From NCBI RefSeq assembly GCF_900111015.1, contig NZ_FOFS01000016.1, positions 1-64,000 on the forward strand: DNA of 64,000 nt, in the 5' to 3' direction. Under the pieces are notes generated by a model. The model made no database searches and had not been told where the DNA came from. It was given only the letters and a program-made list of their open reading frames with translations. Position numbers and translations under genes: made by a program. Of the stretch, positions 37,136 through 44,975 are shown piece after piece. The first letter of the stretch is position 1; each line of letters begins with the position of its first letter. This DNA comes from Solimonas aquatica. GTDB taxonomy: Bacteria > Pseudomonadota > Gammaproteobacteria > Nevskiales > Nevskiaceae.

Positions 37136-38362
37136 TCACGGCGATTCGCGCGGCGGGTTCGCCAGTGCCCACAAGCGTGCCGTTCGCAGCCGGCCGGGTG
37201 CGAAGGCGGGATCGCCCGACGCATCGCTTGTTCCGCGACGCACTGGCAGGAATTCTGTCGGCGGATAGCTCGCACGTTCGTGGCAGTTGATGCAGTTCGA
37301 CTTCAGCCCGCTGCCTTGTCCGCCATCCGGAAATTTCGCCTCGAACCAGGGGTTGAAGCAGATATGCGGCGAACCATCCGGCTCCAGCGGTAGCACGGGG
37401 TCGACGGCAACATCCATCAAGTAATGACGCCAGCGGCCACGGATCGTGGCAGGTCGATCCGCAGCGAACACGCCTTCGTCGGGCCGGTCATGCCACCAGG
37501 CCGTAGCCCATACGCCCATGCCCGCATCTGCAGCCATCAAGTGGAAAGCAACCAGCACCAGCGAATCGCCCGTCCGCAGCGGACGCCCGAGTGCGATCAG
37601 CGCTGCCTTGCGGGCGCCGGCGTCCTCCATCAGGTGCGCGGCCAGACGCCGGCCGACCGGCAGATGGATGAAACGATTCAGAGCGACCCGACGCGCGGTC
37701 ACGAAAGTACGCCCTGCAAACGTCACCGGAGCCGCACGCCCGGCGGCTGCGCCGGCATCCACGGCAACCACACGCCGCCAGCTCGTGTAGTCGTTGCTGC
37801 CGCCAGGACGGGCCACCTCGCGCGGATCCCAGACAGGCAGCGGCGTCACGCTCCCTGCCCCGACCGGCCACCAAGCACTCATCAGGACGCGAGCCCCTCG
37901 CGGCAGCGGCGGAATCGCTAGCATGTGCGGATATACCGGGTCTCTCGCTCCATTCTGCATCAACTCGGTAAGGCGCTCCGCCTGATACAGACGATGGCCC
38001 CGCACATGTCCATAAGCCTCCGGATCGTAATGAACGAAGGTGATCACGGGCGCATCCGCGACATGCCGGAGACGTTGTTCCATCGTGCCGGCGGCACCGA
38101 TGGGCAGACCGGGAAAGACGGGACGCCTCATGCTCCGACCGGCCTCCCCACGCCCAAAGAGATCGGCCTCGTTGTACCAACCGGAAACCGCACTCACGCC
38201 ATCGACGCCCGCCACAGAGGCCAGCAAACTCCACCCGCGCTGTCGTGGCTCTTCGTCACTGCGAGCCTCCTGCCCAGTCGCCGTCACGGCAATGGCAGAC
38301 GCCGCCATTCCAAGCATCATCATGGTGCGCGCGAGATTGCGCCAGCCGGCCATGCGCGCCAT
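37136..38362 (-). CDS. exported c-type heme protein of unknown function
   Basis: I do not recognise the family. The 408-residue protein has a signal-like N-terminus (residues 10-30) and a single heme site CINCH (Cys357, Cys360, His361) unusually close to the C-terminus. About 320 residues without cysteine pairs precede it, containing many Trp, His and Arg (VHYDPEAYGHVRGHRLYQ, FNRFIHLPVG-like). It is the last gene of the long minus-strand run and sits eight bases after the CPD-like gene. A redox enzyme with its own heme tether is possible. Confidence 0.65.
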   Translation of the reverse strand: MARMAGWRNLARTMMMLGMAASAIAVTATGQEARSDEEPRQRGWSLLASVAGVDGVSAVSGWYNEADLFGRGEAGRSMRRPVFPGLPIGAAGTMEQRLRHVADAPVITFVHYDPEAYGHVRGHRLYQAERLTELMQNGARDPVYPHMLAIPPLPRGARVLMSAWWPVGAGSVTPLPVWDPREVARPGGSNDYTSWRRVVAVDAGAAAGRAAPVTFAGRTFVTARRVALNRFIHLPVGRRLAAHLMEDAGARKAALIALGRPLRTGDSLVLVAFHLMAADAGMGVWATAWWHDRPDEGVFAADRPATIRGRWRHYLMDVAVDPVLPLEPDGSPHICFNPWFEAKFPDGGQGSGLKSNCINCHERASYPPTEFLPVRRGTSDASGDPAFAPGRLRTARLWALANPPRESP

Positions 38363-38369
38363 GCCCGGT

Positions 38370-38780
38370 TCAGCGGGTCACGTCTCGGCGCAACACGCAG
38401 TCCACCTGCACTGGGCTGAGCGCGCCGCCGGACGGCGGGCGCTTGATTGCCCTGCCTACGGCATAGCCGCTTTTAGAACAGCGCGGCGCGACGTCCATGC
38501 CATGCAGATCCTTGGGCAATTCCAGTCGGAACCTGCCATCCGGTCCAGTGACCACGACGAAATCCACTTTCGACGTGACGAGCACGACCGTTACGCCTTG
38601 CAGAAGACGTCCATCCGTATCCTTGGCCGATCCGAAATAGATGTTCCCGGGCCGACGCTCGCGCGGCACCGAAGGATCCCATCCATACCAGCCAGCCCGC
38701 ACAGGCTGCGCTGCGTTGACGGCAGCGATGCAGGCCGCTGCAGCGATGATCCGGCGCAATGTTCCGAAACGATCCACCAC
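38370..38780 (-). CDS. exported carboxypeptidase-regulatory-like small protein
   Basis: The 136-residue protein has a signal peptide (RRIIAAAACIAAVNAAQPVRAG) and one beta-sandwich of the carboxypeptidase regulatory/Cna-B kind: DTDGRLLQGVTVVLVTS, then GPDGRFRLELPKDLHGMDV. The same kind of domain forms the N-terminus of the heme-propeller protein at 28.5-30.3 kb. Two cysteines near the end could form a disulfide. It is tightly packed with its neighbours (4- and 7-base gaps). Role unknown; probably an accessory periplasmic subunit. Confidence 0.6.
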   Translation of the reverse strand: MVDRFGTLRRIIAAAACIAAVNAAQPVRAGWYGWDPSVPRERRPGNIYFGSAKDTDGRLLQGVTVVLVTSKVDFVVVTGPDGRFRLELPKDLHGMDVAPRCSKSGYAVGRAIKRPPSGGALSPVQVDCVLRRDVTR

Positions 38781-38784
38781 GCAT

Positions 38785-39099
38785 TCACACGAAGAAATGC
38801 CGCAGCAGATAGAGGCTGGCCAGCATTGTCGACACCGGCGTCAGCCAGAGCCATTGCGTCAGCCGCGCAGGAATCCAGTGATCACGCAGCAGCAGGCTCG
38901 CCAGCAGCCCGATGCAGGTCGCGCTCGCCAGCAGCCCGTACCAGTGCATCGCCGGTCCGGCAGATGGCTCGGACAAGCTGCTCAGGTGAAATTCACGGCG
39001 CAGGGGATAGTAGAGGAACAAGGCCAGGTCGAGCGCGAAGACAACGATGTACGACAGACTGAACGCCACCGTGAACCAGGCAGGAGAGAGGCAGCGCAT
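38785..39099 (-). CDS. small membrane protein, three predicted helices
   Basis: The 104-residue protein, starting MRCLSPAWFTVAFSL, has hydrophobic stretches at about 8-30, 50-68 and 82-100. Its start overlaps the stop of the preceding membrane gene by ATGA, so translation is coupled. No family is recognised. With the two genes before it, it looks like part of a membrane subcomplex. Confidence 0.6.
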   Translation of the reverse strand: MRCLSPAWFTVAFSLSYIVVFALDLALFLYYPLRREFHLSSLSEPSAGPAMHWYGLLASATCIGLLASLLLRDHWIPARLTQWLWLTPVSTMLASLYLLRHFFV

Positions 39100-39557
39100 C
39101 ACAGCCCCCGGATGTTGTTGACGATATGTCCGGCCACGAAGTCGAACCATGTGATGCAGGCCAGCAGGAGCGTGGTGGCAAGCCGCCCCGTCTCGGGCGC
39201 ACGCGTCGGGCTCCAGTAGTGTGCGTAGAGAGGCAGCATCGCAAGACCGATTCCGCCGAAATGTTCCTTGAGCTCGAACAGGCCCACCGCCCAGCCCAGC
39301 TGCATCTCTTCAATCGGAATCCGCGCATCGAGACGATAGTCCGGGTAGATCAGGCAGCCGAGGCCGAATCCGATGACATACATCACGATGACCGCGTTGC
39401 GGAAAGCCGGCGGCCTCACTCCCGAATACCTGGCCACGAACGAGTCGCCATGGCCATCGCGCAAGGTGAGCCGCAATGCTGCCATCGCCTGGTGCGTGAT
39501 CGCGCCGAGCAGCGCCGTGGCGATCAGGCCGTGAGCGATCAGCGTCGCAACGATCAT
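39099..39557 (-). CDS. membrane protein, four predicted helices
   Basis: The 152-residue protein (MIVATLIAHGLIATALLG) has membrane stretches at about 3-25, 52-73, 98-115 and 125-145. Histidines lie near helix ends (IAHGL, ITHQA, YAHYW, AGHIV), which could be heme ligands in the membrane; that is inference. ATGA overlaps at both ends couple it to the neighbours. No named family is recognised. Confidence 0.6.
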   Translation of the reverse strand: MIVATLIAHGLIATALLGAITHQAMAALRLTLRDGHGDSFVARYSGVRPPAFRNAVIVMYVIGFGLGCLIYPDYRLDARIPIEEMQLGWAVGLFELKEHFGGIGLAMLPLYAHYWSPTRAPETGRLATTLLLACITWFDFVAGHIVNNIRGL

Positions 39558-39781
39558 CGATACCCCTCCGGGGCGTGCGGGCTGCGCAGCCCGTCCGGGG
39601 ACGGCCAGTCGTCGGACCTGAGGATCAGGATCACCGGCAGAAAGGGCACGGCGCTGACGATCATCAGCAAGCAAGACCACCGGCAATCGGCAACAAGTCC
39701 GCGGCAGGCAATCCCGGTCGGCCCCAGGCCCGGTGCGATGCGGCTGATGGCGAAACCCCGCGTTCGTCTGCCTGGCGGCAT
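39554..39781 (-). CDS. small single-helix membrane protein
   Basis: The 75-residue protein (MPPGRRTRGFAISRI) has a basic N-terminus and one strong hydrophobic helix, CLLMIVSAVPFLPVILIL, followed by a short charged tail. It overlaps the next gene by ATGA. The start at 39781 is 14 bases after the propeller gene stop. It is a supported small gene mainly because of position and coupling. Function unknown. Confidence 0.5.
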   Translation of the reverse strand: MPPGRRTRGFAISRIAPGLGPTGIACRGLVADCRWSCLLMIVSAVPFLPVILILRSDDWPSPDGLRSPHAPEGYR

Positions 39782-39795
39782 CTGCCTACGCCCCT

Positions 39796-40809
39796 TCAGC
39801 GCCTGATGCGCAGTACGCGGCCGGAATGGCCCACTGCCAGCACTGCGCTGCCTGATTGAGGTGCGGCAAGCCCCTGATACCACTCCGTCGAAATATCCTC
39901 ACCCGCAAGACGCTGCCACGTCGCGCCGCCGTCACGACTCTCGAGCAGTTCGCGGATGCCGATGGCCAGAACCTGACCGCCGGCCACCATCTGTACGCCC
40001 TGCAGGCCCGAGTGCGTTCCCGAATCGAGCTTGCGCCAACTGCGACCGTCATCTGCGGTCTTGACGATCAGCCCCTCCTGGCCGACCGCGTAACCAACGC
40101 CGTCTTCGCCCAGCGTCAGGGCCCACAGCGCTGGCGCCGGCACATCTTCGACGGGCGACTCGGCACGCCACAGCAGTCGCCAGCTATCGCCGCCATCATC
40201 CGAGCGGATAATCAGACCGAATTCTCCAACGACGGTGACGCGACCCCTTTCATCCACGACGACATCATAGAGTTGTGGCTCGAACTCATGCCCCGTGTAG
40301 CCATGCCATTGCGGCGCAACTGCCTGCCAGGTGTCGCCGCCATCGCGTGAACGCAAGATCGTGCCGAACTGCCCAACCGCAACCGCCAGTCCCTGGCTGT
40401 TCTGATCTATCGCCAGCAGACGCATCTTGGTTGGCGTCTGCACCGCGCGCCACTTCCCGCCAGCCTCGCCGATCAGCACCGTACCCATCTGGCCCGAGAC
40501 CAGCGTTCTGCCGCCCCCAACCGTGACGTCAAACAGGCTCAGCTGAGTAACCGCCTGCGGCAGCGGATGCCAGCTCGCGCCGCCGTCGTCGCTGGCCAGC
40601 AGCGATCCACCGGTCCCGACCGCCATTCCGTGTTCGCCGCGAAAGTCGATACCAAAATAAGCCTGGTGAGCAATGCCTTTGTGCACCACCTCGATCCGAC
40701 TCATGGCCGCCGGAGTGGTCGTGACCGTGGCCAGCACGGCCACTGCGACGACGTGCCGGATCACGGCCGCGAGGCCCTTCGCACTGATGCCTTGTGTGGA
40801 CATCGCCAT
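39796..40809 (-). CDS. YCF48/BNR-repeat beta-propeller protein
   Basis: The 337-residue exported protein has a signal-like N-terminus and repeated Asp-box blades (SDDGGASW, SRDGGDTW, SDDGGDSW, SRDGGATW), which form a seven-blade propeller of the YCF48/sialidase-like kind. It has no sialidase catalytic site that I can see. Such proteins commonly accompany DUF1329 and MMPL genes in hydrophobic-compound clusters. In other systems YCF48-like propellers act in assembly. It follows the DUF1329 gene by four bases. Confidence 0.82.
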   Translation of the reverse strand: MAMSTQGISAKGLAAVIRHVVAVAVLATVTTTPAAMSRIEVVHKGIAHQAYFGIDFRGEHGMAVGTGGSLLASDDGGASWHPLPQAVTQLSLFDVTVGGGRTLVSGQMGTVLIGEAGGKWRAVQTPTKMRLLAIDQNSQGLAVAVGQFGTILRSRDGGDTWQAVAPQWHGYTGHEFEPQLYDVVVDERGRVTVVGEFGLIIRSDDGGDSWRLLWRAESPVEDVPAPALWALTLGEDGVGYAVGQEGLIVKTADDGRSWRKLDSGTHSGLQGVQMVAGGQVLAIGIRELLESRDGGATWQRLAGEDISTEWYQGLAAPQSGSAVLAVGHSGRVLRIRR

Positions 40810-40813
40810 GCAC

Positions 40814-42208
40814 TCAAGCCGCGCCCAGGCGCGTCAAAGCCTGTTTGGTGAGAAAGCCGTCGTAAACCGCAGTCTCGTCGGCCTCGAAAGCAGTCTTGTG
40901 TCCACCGGTGATCTGCGGCGCCAGGTAGAAGCGGCTGAGGCGATTGGACTGGATGTCGTGGATCATGAAGGTCTGCACGCCCCATTCCACGTGGCCGTGA
41001 CTGTTCTTGAGCGCCTTCTTCCCGTTGTTCTTCGGCCCGGCGGTTGCGATCACGGTTTTCCACAGATCGCCGCGACGGTCGTAGGTGATCTGGTTGATCA
41101 ACATGCTGTTGCGCGCATCCACATAGACGCGACGACGGCCCACCGGCGCACGCGGGTAACCGGTCGGCTCCGAATCGATCACCAGCGCCTCGGGGCACAG
41201 TTCCATATACATATCCCAGTAGCTCTGCCCTTTGGGACCACCATGCACCGGCGGTTTGCCATCGGGCTGGATGCCCTCGAAGAAATTCCTGCCACTGCCG
41301 CCCACGAGCATCGGGCGCCGGTCGACGATCCGGTAGTTGCCCCAGGTCAACATGGGATCGCCGGCCCCCCAGGCATCCGACAGGAACATCGTGATGCCCG
41401 GCACCAGCGGCTCGAAGCGCTGGTTGGTGGGGAACTGGCGCACACGCCGAAACAGCGGCATGTAGCCATACAGCTCGGGAAACTTGCTCTGGTCGTAATA
41501 CCATTCCGACAGGAACGAGCTGCCGGCCTGTTCCTGCGGCGAGGTGAACAGCACCGTATTCAGACGCAGCAGATTTTCGAAGTTCTTGAATACCCTGGGT
41601 TCGCGAATGCGGTTGGTGGTATTCAACTCGATCCACAGGAATTCGTAGGCATAGGCCTGACTGCCATCGGGATTGATGTCCCAGTCACGGATCGCGTACT
41701 GCGCGAAATCGTGCCGCCCCCAGCTGTAGGTCATGTTGGCATAAGCCTGCACCGCATCCTTCGGATCCATGAACGGCGCGCCGCCGATCCACTTGCCACC
41801 GCCCTTGCTGTCGACCAGATTGCCACCGGCATCGAAGCCCGCACGCCCGGCGTTGCGTACGCTGGCTTCGTAGTAGTCCAGGGGAAACAGGTAGTCGGGC
41901 GTCGCGGCCGGCGCATCGTTGATGATGATCTTCCGGCCATCCTCCTTGATTTGCTTGAAGTCGATCTCCGTCAGCAGGTGCTTGACGTGCTCGACATTGT
42001 TGGCGGTGATGACATCGCCCGGCTTCACCTTGCCCTTGGTATTGACCTCGATGCTGACCAGTTCGTCGGGATAGGCCTTCATCAAATCCTTGCCACTTGC
42101 CAGCAACGGCCAGATACCGCAAAGAACACCAGCCGACGCACTCCCCCTGAGGGTCTTTTCCATGAACATGCGTCGTGAGTAATTGAAGTCATACTTTCTG
42201 ATGTGCAT
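40814..42208 (-). CDS. DUF1329 protein, second copy
   Basis: The 464-residue paralog of the protein at 32758-34137 shares the order of motifs: YSRRMFMEKTLRG (twin-arginine-like export), ANNVEHVKHLLTEI, then LYGYMPLFRRVRQFPTNQRFEPL and TWGNYR. Both begin MHIR. It lies between the MMPL transporter and the YCF48 propeller in one long transcript. A periplasmic lipid- or terpene-carrier role, handing substrate to or from the MMPL pump, is the simplest reading. Confidence 0.83.
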   Translation of the reverse strand: MHIRKYDFNYSRRMFMEKTLRGSASAGVLCGIWPLLASGKDLMKAYPDELVSIEVNTKGKVKPGDVITANNVEHVKHLLTEIDFKQIKEDGRKIIINDAPAATPDYLFPLDYYEASVRNAGRAGFDAGGNLVDSKGGGKWIGGAPFMDPKDAVQAYANMTYSWGRHDFAQYAIRDWDINPDGSQAYAYEFLWIELNTTNRIREPRVFKNFENLLRLNTVLFTSPQEQAGSSFLSEWYYDQSKFPELYGYMPLFRRVRQFPTNQRFEPLVPGITMFLSDAWGAGDPMLTWGNYRIVDRRPMLVGGSGRNFFEGIQPDGKPPVHGGPKGQSYWDMYMELCPEALVIDSEPTGYPRAPVGRRRVYVDARNSMLINQITYDRRGDLWKTVIATAGPKNNGKKALKNSHGHVEWGVQTFMIHDIQSNRLSRFYLAPQITGGHKTAFEADETAVYDGFLTKQALTRLGAA

Positions 42209-42277
42209 ATCGATCTCCTCTGATCTGATTTCCAGTAATGGGCGGCAACACTGTTTCCGCTGGCTGCCAGCGACGCC

Positions 42278-44809
42278 TTATTCCGCAGGGCTCATAGCGT
42301 CCCGTGATACAGACGCGCCCGGCGCCGCACGGCTGATCTGGCCGGATGCCGGCTGCGACTCGGAGGGTTTGGTCTGCGCTCGTGCAGCGGGGCCGCCATC
42401 GGCCGCGGTATACGCCGAGAGGTCAACGCCTTCGCCGATGTAGAGATCCTTGCGGCCGACGAAGCTTGGCTTGAGCAGCCATACCAGCAGTGGCAGCACC
42501 ACCAGCGACATGATCATGTTGATCAACATGATCATCGCCAGCATCAGCCCCATGTCGGCCATGAACTTCAAGCCAGAAAGGAAGTACCAGGGAATGATGC
42601 CAGCCAGCATGATCACCGCAGTAAACATGATCGCCTTGCCGGTGGTCGTCAGCGAGGCGGTGATTGCAAGCCCCCAGTCGCCATCGTTGGCATGGTATTC
42701 CTCGCAAATGCGCGACAGCAGATAGATCCCGTAGTCGATACCAACACCCACGCCGATGGCCGCAACCATCAGCGAATTGATATCCAGGCCGATGCCGAGC
42801 AGGTGCATGGTGGCTTGCAGCGCAAAGTTGGTCAGATTCACCGGAATCAGCAGTAGCAGGCCGGCCAGCAACGACCGGTAGGCATACGAGCAGCCGAGCA
42901 GAATCATGAAATTGAGCAAGCCGATGATGATCCAGTGATAGCGCTCGACGACGTGGTTCATCGCCTGCTGAAGCGGAATCGTGCCCGTGGCCAGACGCAC
43001 GATGAAATCATCATGTTCGGTGCCGACGAGCGCGACTGCTCGCCCGGCGGCGGCCAGGGCTGCGTCGACGGTTTCCTGCTTGTTGTCCGGATACCAGAAC
43101 GACACGGTGCTGTTCTGAATCTGGAAATCAACAACCTGACTGAAGTCCTTCGGGCTGCCACCGGTCAGAGCCGCGCGTGAGGCGCCCTGTACGTGGCGAT
43201 CATCCGGATCGATCGGCAACCACTTGGTGTTGCCGCCCTGGAACAGGCTGTTGGCACCCATCATGTAGTCGTTATACGAGCGCGTCGCCGTCGGCGGTGC
43301 GTCGCCGCTCTCCATCAGCACCTGCAGCATCGCCATCGTTTGCGCAGTGTGTGCCTGCTGCGCAGTGCGGCGGGTGTTGTCATCCGGATGGCGCGATTCG
43401 AGAACGATCTCAAGTGTATTGACGCCGGGAAAGTGCTTGTTGATCTGCCGCACCGCTTCGTTATATTCGGAATCGTCCCAGAGCAGATTAGAGCCCTCGA
43501 CGGGATTTCCGATCTTGATCTGCAGCGCGGTGTACACTGCGAATATGCCACCGACCGCGACAACGGCCGCCGTGAGCAGCGCCGGCCTGCCAAACGTCAA
43601 ACGTGCAATTCCCGCCAGAAAAGCCTGGAAACGTCGCTGAAATGCCGACGACCGACTGCTGACCAATCGCTCGACGTTGCGCGGCGCCGGCAGCGTGGCC
43701 AGCAGCAGCGAGATCAACACGACACCCGTGGGGATGAGCCATACCGCCCACCAGCCGCAGAACAGCGCGAAGCGATCCATTGCCGGAATCGGCGCAATGG
43801 CTATCACGAAGATGCCGACGATATCGGTGAAGATGCCCAGCACCGACGGTGCCATCATGCAGCCCATCGTGATCTCGGCGGCTTTCACCTTGTCCCGCAC
43901 GTGCGCATAGATCTCGTAGTAGCGCTCCGTAAACTGCACACAATGCGAAAATGACCTCGCCACCAGCAGCAAGGGCACAATCATCAGCAAGGGCTCGATC
44001 GGCGACTTGAGCCAACCTGTCAGGCCGAAGCCCCAGATGGCGGCAACCAGGCTGGTGACAATCGGCGTCACCACGCCAACGATGTTGCGCATGTACAGTG
44101 CCAGTGCCAGCACCAGCAAGCCGAGCGTGACCGCAAAGATGCCAAACATCTGCGACTCAAGCTGATACACCCACCCGGTCAGTGCCGGCTGGCCGGCAAG
44201 GTAGACGTTGTGGTGCTCGTCGCGTGCCAACTCCACCAGCTTCTGTACGTGGCGGAAGGCGGCACCATAATCAAGAATGCGTTCGATGAAGGTCGCTTCT
44301 ATGATTGTCGCCGTATGATCTTTTGAAATCAGGAATCCGCGCGCACCGGGGGCCTTGTCGACCCGACGCCGAAACTCGGCGATCTCGTCGCCCGTCTGCG
44401 GGACGTGATCGCCCATCAGCGGCTGGGATTCAATGCCAGCAGGTGTTGCCTCCGCGTAGCGTGCCTTGGTCGTCGTGATCGATAGGATCTTGTCGTGGTC
44501 GACGCCTAGCGTCAGGTCGATATCACGGGTCAGGTTCCAGACTTTACGCAGCGTCTCGGCGTTGTAGATGTCCTGGCCGTCCTTACGCTTGACCATCACC
44601 GAAATCGTCAGCGGGCTGCCAAATCCGGGATGATCCTTGTACACCTGCACGAAGGGGTCGTCTTCCGGCAGAAGATCGGAGAAGATCGTCTTCAATTCAA
44701 CATTGCGCAAACCAACCGCGAAGAACAGCGTCACCGCCACGAAGAACAGTCCGGCGCCGAGACGGTGCCGCATCATCCATGCCGCGATTTTGAATCGGAT
44801 TGAATTCAC
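42278..44809 (-). CDS. MMPL/RND-superfamily transporter
   Basis: The 843-residue inner-membrane protein has the MMPL two-repeat layout: an N-terminal helix (MMRHRLGAGLFFVAVTLFF), a large periplasmic loop, five to six helices, then the second repeat with its own loop and helices. About 12 helices are expected. The helices have GVGIDYGIYLLSR, the acidic helix-4-like motif of RND proteins, in the second repeat. No membrane-fusion partner gene is present, as usual for MMPL/HpnN-type lipid exporters. It probably moves a hydrophobic compound between membrane and periplasm together with DUF1329 and DUF1302. Confidence 0.88.
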   Translation of the reverse strand: MNSIRFKIAAWMMRHRLGAGLFFVAVTLFFAVGLRNVELKTIFSDLLPEDDPFVQVYKDHPGFGSPLTISVMVKRKDGQDIYNAETLRKVWNLTRDIDLTLGVDHDKILSITTTKARYAEATPAGIESQPLMGDHVPQTGDEIAEFRRRVDKAPGARGFLISKDHTATIIEATFIERILDYGAAFRHVQKLVELARDEHHNVYLAGQPALTGWVYQLESQMFGIFAVTLGLLVLALALYMRNIVGVVTPIVTSLVAAIWGFGLTGWLKSPIEPLLMIVPLLLVARSFSHCVQFTERYYEIYAHVRDKVKAAEITMGCMMAPSVLGIFTDIVGIFVIAIAPIPAMDRFALFCGWWAVWLIPTGVVLISLLLATLPAPRNVERLVSSRSSAFQRRFQAFLAGIARLTFGRPALLTAAVVAVGGIFAVYTALQIKIGNPVEGSNLLWDDSEYNEAVRQINKHFPGVNTLEIVLESRHPDDNTRRTAQQAHTAQTMAMLQVLMESGDAPPTATRSYNDYMMGANSLFQGGNTKWLPIDPDDRHVQGASRAALTGGSPKDFSQVVDFQIQNSTVSFWYPDNKQETVDAALAAAGRAVALVGTEHDDFIVRLATGTIPLQQAMNHVVERYHWIIIGLLNFMILLGCSYAYRSLLAGLLLLIPVNLTNFALQATMHLLGIGLDINSLMVAAIGVGVGIDYGIYLLSRICEEYHANDGDWGLAITASLTTTGKAIMFTAVIMLAGIIPWYFLSGLKFMADMGLMLAMIMLINMIMSLVVLPLLVWLLKPSFVGRKDLYIGEGVDLSAYTAADGGPAARAQTKPSESQPASGQISRAAPGASVSRDAMSPAE

Positions 44810-44846
44810 GAGTTCTCTTCCAGATATCCCGCACTGATGATTCAGT

Positions 44847-44877
44847 CGGGCGTTCCTGCAGCCACGCCCGTTTTTTT
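44847..44877 (+). terminator. orphan plus-strand terminator
   Basis: CGGGCGT (44847-44853) pairs with ACGCCCG (44864-44870) and is followed by seven T residues on the plus strand. Both adjacent genes are on the minus strand, so it would stop only an antisense or unknown plus-strand transcript. Confidence 0.5.
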
Positions 44878-44975
44878 ACTTTGATATTCGCCTACTGTGG
44901 CAAAGGGCTTCCGAAGTACCAATCGCCCGGATCGGTGGACTCACCGTCTCTTTCGGGTTCAATGCGATGCCGGGC

